NCBI GenBank assembly: GCA_964597495.1
Contig: CAZQYC010000064.1
Location: 1 to 22,105, forward strand
Source of the DNA: CAZQYC01 sp964597495
GTDB taxonomy: Bacteria; Pseudomonadota; Gammaproteobacteria; Steroidobacterales; Steroidobacteraceae
Length of the DNA: 22,105 nucleotides
Direction of reading: 5' to 3'
Below are positions 1-10,700 of the stretch, piece by piece. The translations under genes and the position numbers were made by a program. Position 1 is the first letter of the stretch. Each line of letters begins with the position of its first letter. Below the pieces are notes generated by a model. The model searched no databases. It saw only the letters and a list, made by a program, of their open reading frames with translations, and was not told the origin of the DNA.

Positions 1-1646
1 TGTACGCCTTCACGCTGAGCGATGCGAAGCGCGTGTACTTCGACGCGCTGACGAACAACAGCGGTGTGTATTGGACGTTGACGGGCCCACGCGGTGCGGT
101 GGTGAGCAACCGTACGTTCACGACGACCGATGCAGGTGGTCAGGCCGGTGCCGTGGCCTTCGACCTCGTGGCGGGCGACTACACGTTAATCGTCAACAAT
201 TCGACGACAACGACGGCGGGGACCTACAGTTTTCGGTTGAACGACTTATCGCAGGCGGCGGCGTTGACGCCCGGCACGGCGGTGAACGGCACGCTCAATC
301 CGGCGAACGAAACGGATGCCTATCAGTTCACCGTCACCGCGGGCGATCGGTATTACTTCGATTTCGCCAATTTGAGCGGTGGAGCGAGCAACGTTCGCTG
401 GCGGTTGTTGAATCCGTATGGCGGTACCGAGTTTGGTCCCAATGCGGTTTACGATCCTGCCGTTAACAGCGCTGCCACAGTGGCCAGCAATAACGACGTC
501 GGCGTGATCACGCTGAGCGCCGGCGGCGTGTACACCTTGCTCATAGAAGGCGAGATCAACAGCACCGCGCCCACGAATTACAGCGTGAACGTCACGCGCG
601 TCAAGGACGGCACACCGCTGACGTTGGGCAGCGCCGTGACCGGAAACATGTCGCAAGCGGGTGTGTACGCCTTTACGCTGAGCGATGCGAAGCGCGTGTA
701 CTTCGACGCGTTGACGAACAACAGCGGCCTGTACTGGACATTGACGGGACCGCGCGGTCCCGTGGTGAGTAACCGCACGTTTACGACAACCGATGCGGGC
801 AATCAAACCGGCACGGTGGCCTTCGACCTCGTAGCGGGCGACTACACACTGATCGTCAACAACGCGACGGCCACGACGACGGGGACTTACAGTTTTCAGT
901 TGAACGATTTGTCGCAGGCGGCGGCGTTGACGCCCGGTACGGCGGCGAATGGCACGCTCAGTCCGGCGAACGAGACGGATGCGTATCAGTTCAACGTCAC
1001 AGCGGGCAATCAATTTTATTTTGACGTTGTCAGCATCAGCGGCACAACGCCAATCTACTGGCGCCTAGTCGATCCGTATGGGCGCGTGGTGTTTGGTCCT
1101 AATCAGATTTCCAGCAGCAGTAATGATGTCGGTGTCACCACACTAAATTACTCGGGTATCTATACCCTTCTAGTCGAAGGCAGTATCGGTAGCGGCGGTA
1201 CGACAACTTATAGCATTAACGTAGACCCACGCGGCAGCGTCACGCTGCCGGGGTTGCCGGCCGGAACAGCGCTGACTCTCGGCGCAACCGTAAGCGACGC
1301 GATCGGTGTCGTCGGTGAAAATGACGTTTATCGTTTTACCCTGGCGCAAGGTGCGCGCGTTTACTTCGATGCGCTTACCAACAACGGCAATTTTCTATGG
1401 ACACTCGTCGGTCCGCGCGGAGTGGAAATCACCAACCGTGCTTTCACGAGTACCGATTCAGGATCGCAAGGGTCAGCTGTATTCGATTTAGTAGCCGGCG
1501 ATTACGCCCTGACGATTAGTTCGCAGAATTCAGTTACCGGGACCTACAGTTTCCGCGTGAGCGATCTCTCGCAAGCGACGGCTTTAGCACTGGGGACGCT
1601 GGTGAGCGGCACGTTGAACCCGGGGAACGAGAGCGATTTGTATCGT
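1..1646 (+). CDS. Giant modular surface protein, N-terminal visible part (5'-partial, ends at gap 1)
   Basis: The reading frame is already open at base 3 and continues to the first N run. The ATG at 33 lies in the middle of a repeat whose second copy continues upstream in frame (664-698), so it is not a start. The segment holds PPC-like beta-sandwich domains in alternating types. One type carries a YFDALTNN core and ends in GTYSF; the other starts near NETDAYQF and ends in YTLLIEG. PPC domains are usually found after secreted peptidases or as repeats in large extracellular proteins. No peptidase is visible here, so a structural or binding role is inferred. The protein continues across gap 1 into 1747-16258: the paralogous unit predicts 201 missing bases, which brings the frame exactly into that segment. 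An apparent extension to a stop at 1784 reads through the N run in the wrong frame and is artificial. Confidence 0.9.
1592..1646 (+). repeat. 55-bp exact repeat at the left edge of gap 1 (second copy 2157-2211)
   Basis: Bases 1592-1646 match 2157-2211 exactly, and the base before them differs (t at 1591, c at 2156). The identity thus starts 55 bases before the contig end. On the right side 1747-1787 matches 2413-2453 exactly before a g/a mismatch. The two copies lie at equivalent positions of repeat units 3 and 4. Confidence 0.9.
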
Positions 1647-1746
1647 NNNNNNNNNNNNNNNNNNNNNNNNNNNNNNNNNNNNNNNNNNNNNNNNNNNNNN
1701 NNNNNNNNNNNNNNNNNNNNNNNNNNNNNNNNNNNNNNNNNNNNNN
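1647..1746. other. Assembly gap 1 (100 N), probably standing for 201 bases
   Basis: Exactly 100 N, a usual placeholder length. Both flanks match the same paralogous unit: the left flank ends at the position equal to 2211 and the right flank begins at the position equal to 2413. The homologous insert is therefore 2212-2412, which is 201 bases or 67 codons. That length restores the frame and the 663-base unit spacing. Additional whole 663-base units could also be missing, since a tandem repeat caused the break. Confidence 0.85.
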
Positions 1747-4700
1747 ACCGGGTCGTACACGTTGATCGTGGAAGGCATGGTTGATCGGAGTGCGGCGGCG
1801 AGTTATGCCTTGAACGTGCAGCGGCTCGCGAGTGCGCCGCCGTTGACCTTGGGCAGCACGATCACCAACAACGTCGGCCAGTCGGGGGCCTACAACTTTA
1901 CGCTGAGCAATCAGACGCAGGTGTACTTCGATGCGTTGACGAACAACGGCGGGTTGTACTGGACATTGGTGGGACCGCGCGGAACGATCGTTCAGAACCG
2001 CAGCTTTACGTCGACCGACTCGGGCAACCAGAGCGGGGCGGTGTTTGATCTGGCGGCAGGTAATTACACGCTGATCATCAACAGCGCATTGTCGAGCACA
2101 TCAGGGACCTACAGTTTCCGCGTCAGCGATCTGTCGCAGGTGACGGCGTTGACGCCGGGGACGCTGGTGAGCGGCACGTTGAACCCGGGGAACGAGAGCG
2201 ATTTGTATCGTTTCGACGCGACGGCGGGCGAGCAGTTCTACTTCGACTTCGCCAGCGTGAGCGGTCTGGGTGCCGTTCATCCCTACAATTTGTATTGGCG
2301 GTTAATCGGTCCGAATCAAACGATCTTTGGGCCGACCGAGGTGCGTGATCCGGCTCAGTGGGGGAGTGCTACGTTTGCCAATGCGGACGTGGGTCCGATC
2401 ACGTTGCCGTCGACCGGGTCGTACACGTTGATCGTGGAAGGCATGGTTGATCGAAGTGCGGCGGCGAATTACAGCATCAACGTCATTCCGGCCACGAGCA
2501 GCGCCGCCATCGTGATCTCCGGTTTGGGCTCAACGCCAGGTCCCGATCTGGTCGTTCGCAATCTTTCCGTCACTCCGGTCAGTGGATCGCTTCAATCCGG
2601 CACTCAAGTTTTAGTGACGTGGGATGTCTTCAATGCGGGAACGTTGCCTGCGTCAAACGTGTGGCAGGATCGCTTGGTCGTGCGCAATATTTCGCGCAAC
2701 AACCAGATCATCGGCACGTTGCTGGTCGATTACGCCGATTTCGGTTCGACTCCGCTTCAAGCAGGCGAAACCCGAACTCGCCAAGCATCGGTTAATTTGC
2801 CGGCTGGTAACAACGGAGCGGGCAATCTGTCGTTCCAGGTCATCACGGATGTGGCCAACACCGTTACGGAACAATCGCCTGATGGTCAGGCGGAATTCAA
2901 CAATAGTTCGCAGATTACGGTTGCGTCGCAGCTTGCGGCATATCCCGATCTGCAAGTCGCCGTGTCGTCGGTTGACCCGGGAACGGGTTGGGCGCCTGGC
3001 AGCAACGTGACTGTGCATTGGCGTGTCACCAATGCGGGCAATGCGGCCATTACTGCAGCGTGGACCGACGCTCTCAGCATTCGCAACATCACCACGGGGC
3101 AAATCATTGCCACGGCGAATTTAGTCTACAACCCCGTCACCAGCGGACAGTTGCCGGCAGGCGGCACTTTAGATCGCGCGTTCAATATCGTTTGGCCGAA
3201 CGGCGCGAATGCGACGGGCCAATTCGAGTTTGCAATCACGACCGATGCGGCGAACCAGTTGTTCGAGAACAACTCGGGCGATACCGCCGAATCGAACAAT
3301 CGTGCAGTGCTCACGGTTAATTCCGGACCCGACTTGACGGTGAAGAATCTGCGTTTGGATCAAAGCGCCGCCCAAGCCGGCGGCCTCGTCACCGTACTTT
3401 GGGAAGACTGGAACGACGGCGTCGCGCCGACGGTAGGTGCATTCAGCGATCGCATCATCGTAGTGAACACGACGCTCAATCAAACCTTGCTTACGACGAG
3501 CTTGGCATACGATCCCGCGCAGTCTGGAAACGGCGCTATTGAGTCGGGCCAGTTCAGAGCAAGAGGATTTACCTTCCGTTTGCCGGACGGACAGCAGGGC
3601 GCGGGAACGATCGAAATCCGCATTACCGCGGATCAGAGCGCCGCGGGCGTGGGTGCGTTGTATGAAACTAACGCAAGCGGAACCGCTGAGCAGAACAATA
3701 CGACGACGACGCAAGTCACTTCCGCGCTCAAGTCCTATCCTGATTTGCAAGTGATGGGCGTAACTATGCCCAGCGCGGCAATTTCCGGTCAGCCGCTGAC
3801 CTTGTCGTGGACGGTGAAGAATGCGGGTCTCGCAGAGTCCTCGCTGTCGTGGAACGATCAAGTTGTCCTATCGGTCGATGCAACGCTCGGCAACAGCGAC
3901 GACGTTCTTCTCGGCACCGTTCGACACAACGGCAGTCTTGCCGCAGGCGCTTCGTATACGCAGGGCGGCACATTCGGATTGCCGCCGCGCCTCGAGGGCG
4001 GCTATTCGATTTTCGTCCGGGCCGACAGCGGTGTCGAAGTCCTTGAACCGGATACGCGCGCGAACAACGTAAGCGCGGCGCAACCCATTGCGCTAACGAC
4101 TCTTGCGGCGGATTTGACTGTCGAAGCCGTCAGCGTGCCGGGGACAGCTCAAGGCAATGATCAAATCAATGTCACCTGGAGAGTGCGAAATACCGGCAGC
4201 ATTGCTACGGATGTCGCGCTTTGGAACGATCGGATCGTGCTATCCAGAGATGGAATCATCGACAACGGCGATATCGTCTTGGCGGATGCGATTCCTCATA
4301 GCGGGGCCCTCAACGTTGGCGATAGTTACACCGCGAATTACGCGACCCAACTACCGATCGACGCACAGGGCGACTACTATGTGCTGATCAAGACCGATAC
4401 CCTTGGCGTGGTTTTCGAACGTGGCCAGACAGCCAACAACGTCGGCGTCAGCATTGGGCTCTTGCACGTCAATTTATTGCCGGTCGCCGATTTACAAGTC
4501 GCGAACGTCGTTGGCCCAGCCGCGGCCGTGCCCGGCGATGCAATTATCGTTTCCTACGACTCTGTCAATGCAGGTCAAGCCGCCGCTCGCGCTCCTTGGA
4601 CGGACGTTATTTATTTGGATACGGGTTCCACCCTCATTCAGGTAGGGACGCTGACGGTGACGCAGGATCTTCCTGTCGGTGCGACTGTCTCGCGCAGTGC

Positions 4701-7700
4701 GTCGTTTACGTTGCCAAGTTCCTTCAATAGCGAAGGCACGTTCCGTTGGGTAGTGAAGACGGATAGCGGTAACTCGGTATATGAGCGCTCAAACGAGGGC
4801 AATAACCAGACAAGTGCCGCCACTACCGTCGCCGTCGCTCGACCCGATTTGACCGTTGCGCAGGTGACCGGTCCCGTCACCGCGAATTCCGGCGACACCA
4901 TTCATGTCGCATGGCGCGTAACGAACATTGGCGGCCGCGCCAGCGGAAGCTGGACCGATCGCATCGTGTTGTCGAGAGACTCCACGGTCGGCAATGCCGA
5001 CGATGTGGTGCTGGCGCTCGCCAATCGCACCGGCCCGTTGAACGCCGGTGATAGTTATGATGCTGCAGTCGACGTGGCGCTGCCACTCGGAAGCTCCGGC
5101 GCATACACCGTTTTCGTAGTGACCAACTACACCGGCTCGCAGAGCGAACGCAGCTCATCGAATAACACCGGAAGCGCCTCGCTCACGGCCGCACTGTCGC
5201 CGTACGCTGATTTAACGGTGACCAACGTGACTGCACCTGCGTTGACCGTTGACGATCCGGCGCGCATCAATGTGGGTTGGACGGTAGCGAACCAAGGCAC
5301 CGGCGCAGGCCGGACGTCGAGCTGGACGGATCGAGTCGTTCTTTCCACGGACGGCGTGCTCGGGAACGGCGACGACATTGTCGTTGGCAATTTCGTGCAT
5401 GCCGGCGCGCTTGCGCAAGGCGAGAGCTACACGCGCAACGAAAGCATCTTGTTGCCCGCCGCGCTGACGGGGCGCTTCCAGTTGTTCGTCAAATCGGACG
5501 CGAACAACGAGGTCTTCGAGAACAATTTCGAAGCGAACAATGCGACCGCAGCAGGCAACGCGATTGATGTAATACCGACGCCATACGCGGATTTGACGGT
5601 AACAAGCCTGGTGACTTCCGGGACGCCGCTGAGCGGTCAGCCGCTGCGCGTGAACTGGACGGTGCTCAATCAAGGCATCGGCGTGACCAGCACGGATAGT
5701 TGGACGGATTCCGTCTATCTCACGTCGAATGCCGACGGGTCCGGCGGCACGTTCCTGGGTAACTTCACGCACGTCGGCCGCATCGGCGCGGGCATCTCCT
5801 ACGATCGTTCCGTCGACGTCGTGCTGCCCAACGGTATTTCGGGCAACTACTACATCGTCGTCAGAACGAGCGGGCCGTTTGAATTCATTTACACGAACAA
5901 CAATCAGCGCGTGAGTGCGCCGCTCAACGTGGCGCTCTCCGATTCGCCGGACTTGATAGTCACCGACATTACCGCGCCGACGACTGCCCTCGAAGGCGAC
6001 GCTATCGATATTAGTTGGACTATAAAAAACAACGGACTCGCGAGCGCGACCGGTAGTTGGGTGGATTCGATTGCGCTGCGGCGCGTCGACGACCCGACTG
6101 CGCCGCTCGTTCAGCTGGCTCAGTTCTCGTATGACAAAGGTCTGGCCCCGGGCATCACCTATACGCGCACGGAACGATTTGTCATTCCGTCGAAGTTGCA
6201 GGGCGTCTATCAAGTTGTCGTGAGCACCAACGTTGGGTCGCGTATCTATGAGTTCGGCGCGGCAGCAACCAACAATTCCAAGGCCGACGATCAAATATTG
6301 AGCGTGGGCCTCAAGGATCGTCCGGATCTGCAAGTTTCCGGCTTTACGGTTCCGGCGCATGTCTCGGCAGGAGGCACTGCGGCGATTCAATTCACCGTCA
6401 TAAACCAAGGTGCGGTGGCGGCCGGCGGGCAGTGGAAAGACAATGTCTATTTGTCGCTCGACGCCAAGTATTCGCCGGACGACATACTCGTCGGCAGTTA
6501 CAGCAACGGAGCGGCGCTCGATCCGGGAGAGGAATACAGCACGGTATCTGACAGCGTGAATGTTCCAATTCGATTTGCCGGTGACGCCTACTTGATCGCT
6601 GTTCCGGATGGTTACGGCAATGTCGATGAATATCCGAACGACGCCAACAATGCTCGCGCCGCTCACTTCTATGTGGATCCGGTTCCGCTGTCCGATCTCG
6701 CGACCGGCGGCGTTGTCGCTCCCACGCAAGCGGTTCACGGCGCGCAAATCGAAGTGCGCTACACCGTGGCCAACAAGGGTTCAGCGCCAACGAATGTAAC
6801 GAGCTGGACCGATACGATTTGGCTGACAAGGGATCGCACGCGACCGAACGCCGGCAAGGGCGACATCAAGCTGGCCACGTATACACACGATGGCCGTTTG
6901 GCCGTCAACGAAAGTTATGAGCGTGTCGTGAACGTTTCATTGCCCGATAACCTGGAAACGGGCACGTATTACATCACCGCTTGGTCGGACAGCTACGATG
7001 CCGTTTATGAGACGACGTTGGCGACCAACATCAATCCCGACGATCCGAACGAATTCGACAACAATAACTACAAGGCGCGATCGATTCAGATTCTAGGCAG
7101 GGACAAGCCAGATCTCGAAGTAACGAGCGTCGATGCAGCCGATGTTCAAGCCGGTCAACCGTATGTCGTGCGTTATACGGTTACGAATCGCGGCGAACGG
7201 ACTGACGGAACTTGGTATGACGCAGTTTGGATTTCCAGTACTCCAAGTCCCATCGATCCCGGAAATCAGCGCTGGTATCTCGGAACCATCAAGCACACCG
7301 GCGGGCTCGACCAAGGGCAGAGCTACAGCGTCGAGCAGACATTCAATCTCGCGCCTTCGGTTCAAGGCAGCTATGTCATCGTTCGAACCGACACGGGAAG
7401 TTACGGCGAGGGGATTTTCGGCTCTCCCAACGGGGAACTGATCGAATCCAACGAGGCGAACAACCAGGGCAAAGACGCGTCGCTCGTTACGCGCGCCGTA
7501 AGCGATCTGCGCGTGACCGACGTGCAATCGTCGTTGCCGTCAGTATTTTCCGGTGAGAAGACGCGGATCACTTGGACGGCGCGCAATGACGGCGCGGCGG
7601 TATGGTCCGGGACGCAGTATTGGCTGGATGCGATCTGGATTTCGAAAGATCCCACGTTCAATCCGAATCGTTCCGCGTATCTCGGCGCTAAGGCTCACAG

Positions 7701-10700
7701 CAACGCCGCGGGGCTCGGCACCGGCGGTACGTACACCGAAAGTCTCGATGTCGCGGTGCCGGCGGGTTACGACGGCGACTACTACGTCTATGTGATCACC
7801 GACGCCGAGTCCTATTACAAGTTGGCCGCAGAGCGCGAGGAATCGCCGCCTTACAACGACAGCGCGAGAACGCTCTACACGCACAGTGTGTTTGAGGACT
7901 TGCGCCGCGACAACAATATCGGGCAGGGCAACGTCCACATCACTTACCGCGAAGCGGACTTGCAGATCACGAACTTGACCATCTCGAATCCAACGCCGAG
8001 CTCCGGCGAAACGATTCAAGTCACGTACACGGTCACCAACTTGGGTACGCGTGCGACGCGCGTGGCCGAATGGACGGATTTCCTGTTCCTGTCGCGCGAT
8101 GCGTCGTTCGACACGACCGATCGCCCGTTGGCCAGCTCCGGACACTATTCCGCCGACGGCGTTTTGGAGGCAGGCGCGAGTTATACGCGCACCGTGAACG
8201 TGCGCTTGCCGGATTCGATCGAGGGCAGCTATTACCTGCTGCTTAAGACCGACAACGAGTTTTACGCGGTTGCCAACACCGGGCCCGGCGATGCAGGCGG
8301 GCAAGTGTATACGTGGATGGGTACGCCCGGAGGCGCTGTTCAGGAATTCAAAGACGAAGGGAACAATCTGCTTGCGCGCGCACTGCCGATTTCGCTCGCG
8401 CCCGCGCCCGATCTGCAAGTGACGGCGCTGGCGATCCCGCAACATGGGAAGGTCGGTCAGTACATCGATCTTTCGTATACCGTCAAGAACGAAGGAACCG
8501 GGAATACTCCGTCGGATCAAGGGAAGTGGGAAGATCTTGTCTATCTCTCCCGCGATCGCGTGCTCGATTTGAACGCGGATCGGTATATCGGGCGCTTCGA
8601 ACACACGGGTGGATTGGCTGTCGGCAATAGCTACACGATCAATACGCAGATTCGTTTGCCCATTGATCTAACCGGACCGTACTACGTCTTCGTGGTGACG
8701 GATCCCTCGAAGAGCTACGAGCCGCGCGGCAAAGTATTCGAGCTCGATAAGGAGCAGAACAATTCCACGGCGAGCGTACAGCCGCTTTTGATCGAGTTGC
8801 CGCCGCCGGCGGATCTCGTTGTGTCGTCGGTGACGGCCCCGTCGACGGCGGACGTGGGTGCGAACTTAACGTTATCGTGGACGGTGACGAACTCATCGAG
8901 TTCGCCGGCGAACGGATCGTGGACCGACGCGGTGTACCTGTCGAGCGACAACGCGTGGGACGTGGGCGACCGATTGCTCGGCAAAGTGGCGCATACGGGA
9001 ACGCTCGCGTCGGGCGCGAACTATTCTGCGTCGCTCACCGCGCTTATTCCGCCTGCCAAGGGCGGCCAGTATCGGATTATCGTGCGGCCGGACATTTACA
9101 ACGATGTATACGAAGGACAGTTCGAGGCCAACAACAAGACGCCTTCGGCCAGCGTCGTTAACATCGATGTGCCGGAAGTGCATATCGACGTACCGCAGGA
9201 TCTGACGCTGAGCACCGGTCAGAGCAAGGTGTACCGGGTCGTCGTTGCCGCGAACCAAACCTTGCGCGTGCGGCTCTTCGGTTCGGACAGCAATGCGGCG
9301 AACGAAGTGTTCCTGCGTTACGGCGACGTTCCGGATGGCTATGTATTCGATGCGGCATACCAGAATCCGTTGCGCGCGGACCAAACGGCGATTATTCCCA
9401 CGACGCAACCGGGCACGTACTACATTTTGGTTCGGGGACAGAGCGAACCGCAGGCCAATACGCCGACCCGGCTCGTGGTCGATCTATTGCCGATGGCGAT
9501 CACGAACGTGTCGTCGGACCAAGGCGGCGACGGCCGCTGGGTGACGGTCAACATCGAAGGCGCGCGCTTCGACCAGAACGCGATCGTGAAGCTGATCCGT
9601 CCTGGCGTTCAAGAGTTTGAGCCCGTCAACTACGCGGTGCTCGACTCGACGCACATCAAGGCGATCTTCGACCTTCGCGATGCGCCGCATGGGCTTTACG
9701 ACGTTAAAGTCATTAATTCGAACGGCGAGTCAGTGACCGAAGCGTACCGTTACCTCATCGAGCAAGCGATGGAAGCGGACGTGACGATCGGTGTGGGCGG
9801 ACCGCGTGTGCTGGCCGCCGGCGACCTCGGAACCTATGGCGTTGCGCTGCAGAGCTTGACCAACGTCGATACGCCGTACGTACGCTTTGACTATGGCGTG
9901 CCCGAAATGGGCTACAACAAGGATGTCTTCAAGCTGCCGTTCCTGACATTCTCGACAAACCTTTCCGGACAACCGGACAACAACCAGCGCACGGACGTTG
10001 CATGGGCAAGTCTCGACTCTGACGTAAATACGAGCGGGCAGATTTTGGCGCCGGGCTACGCATTCGATGTCGAGAACGCGGGGTACGTCGGGCTCTCGTT
10101 CAATGTGCAGACCTATCCCGGACTAAAAGCGCTCATCGAGCAAAATTTCGAGCTTTTCCGCACGCAGATCTATGCAGCGCGTCCGGACTGGGCTGCGAAG
10201 GGGCTGCTCGACAACGGCCCGCAGGACCTCGACAAGATCGAGGCCGGCTTGGCGCATCGCTTCCTGAATCCGGATCCGAATGCCGGCCATCCAGGCGAGA
10301 CGATTCCCAATGCGCACGAATCGCTGGCCATTCCGTTCCGCTTCAATGTCGTTGCGACGGCGACGCCGATGACGCGCGCCGAATTCATCGCGCAACAAAA
10401 GGCAGAGGCGGAGAAATTACGGCAGCGCATTTTGACGGATACGACGGCGAAGCCGGCGCTGCAAGTGCTGGCCGCCGATGCCGATGCATGGTCGGATGCC
10501 TACATCGCGGCGTTGGAACAGGCGGGAATGATCCGTCCCGACGATCAAGCTCCGCCCGTGCGCGAACATCCCAAGGTGATGAGCCTCGTGAGTACGCTGG
10601 CGACCGGCATATTGGTCGGCCCTGTGGGAAGCGAATATCAAACGCAAGCGGATCTGCTTGCGTTCTTCGGCAAAGTACATTCGTGGTACGGGGATAAACC

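Larger units (their letters stand above)
1..2490 (+). repeat. Four tandem 221-residue PPC-like double-domain units
   Basis: The anchor codons for YFDALTNN start at 36, 699, 1362 and 1924. The first two spacings are exactly 663 bases (221 codons). The third is 562 as printed and becomes 663 if gap 1 stands for 201 bases. Each unit pairs a first beta domain (YFDALTNN ... GPRG ... GTYSF) with a second (YxFxxTAG ... FGP ... VGxITL ... YTLLxEG). Units 1 and 2 are very close at the nucleotide level over long stretches, suggesting recent tandem duplication. The second half of unit 2 is more diverged, lacking about 15 residues after FGPN but having a longer linker before unit 3, so its equal length may be partly chance. 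PPC (pre-peptidase C-terminal) homology is inferred from pattern, not from a search. Confidence 0.8.

Noticed and set aside
33..35. ATG at 33 as the gene start
   Set aside because: It codes a residue inside a repeat; the frame and the repeat homology continue upstream to base 3. The second unit has a GTG codon there.
246..1013. Minus-strand open frame of 255 codons
   Set aside because: Antisense to two PPC-like units. Its internal repeats mirror those of the + strand and its composition is atypical.
1647..1746. Programmed frameshift at the first frame change
   Set aside because: The change coincides with an N run of placeholder length, and the paralogous unit explains it as missing bases.
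1762..1764. TTG at 1762 as the start of a separate gene
   Set aside because: Homology with unit 4 begins at 1747 in the same frame, so this is an internal leucine codon just after the gap.
5212..6747. Long open frame on the minus strand (511 codons)
   Set aside because: It lies antisense to the CARDB array and its translation is arginine-rich with no recognisable domain. It is the shadow of a GC-rich repeated coding sequence.
7540..8604. Minus-strand open frame of 354 codons
   Set aside because: Antisense to clear CARDB modules, R/V/A-rich, with no domain or plausible start context.
2542..9171. CRISPR-like periodicity from the regularly spaced similar motifs
   Set aside because: Periods are 357-453 bases, in frame, and similarity is at protein level. 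There are no short identical repeats with unique spacers.
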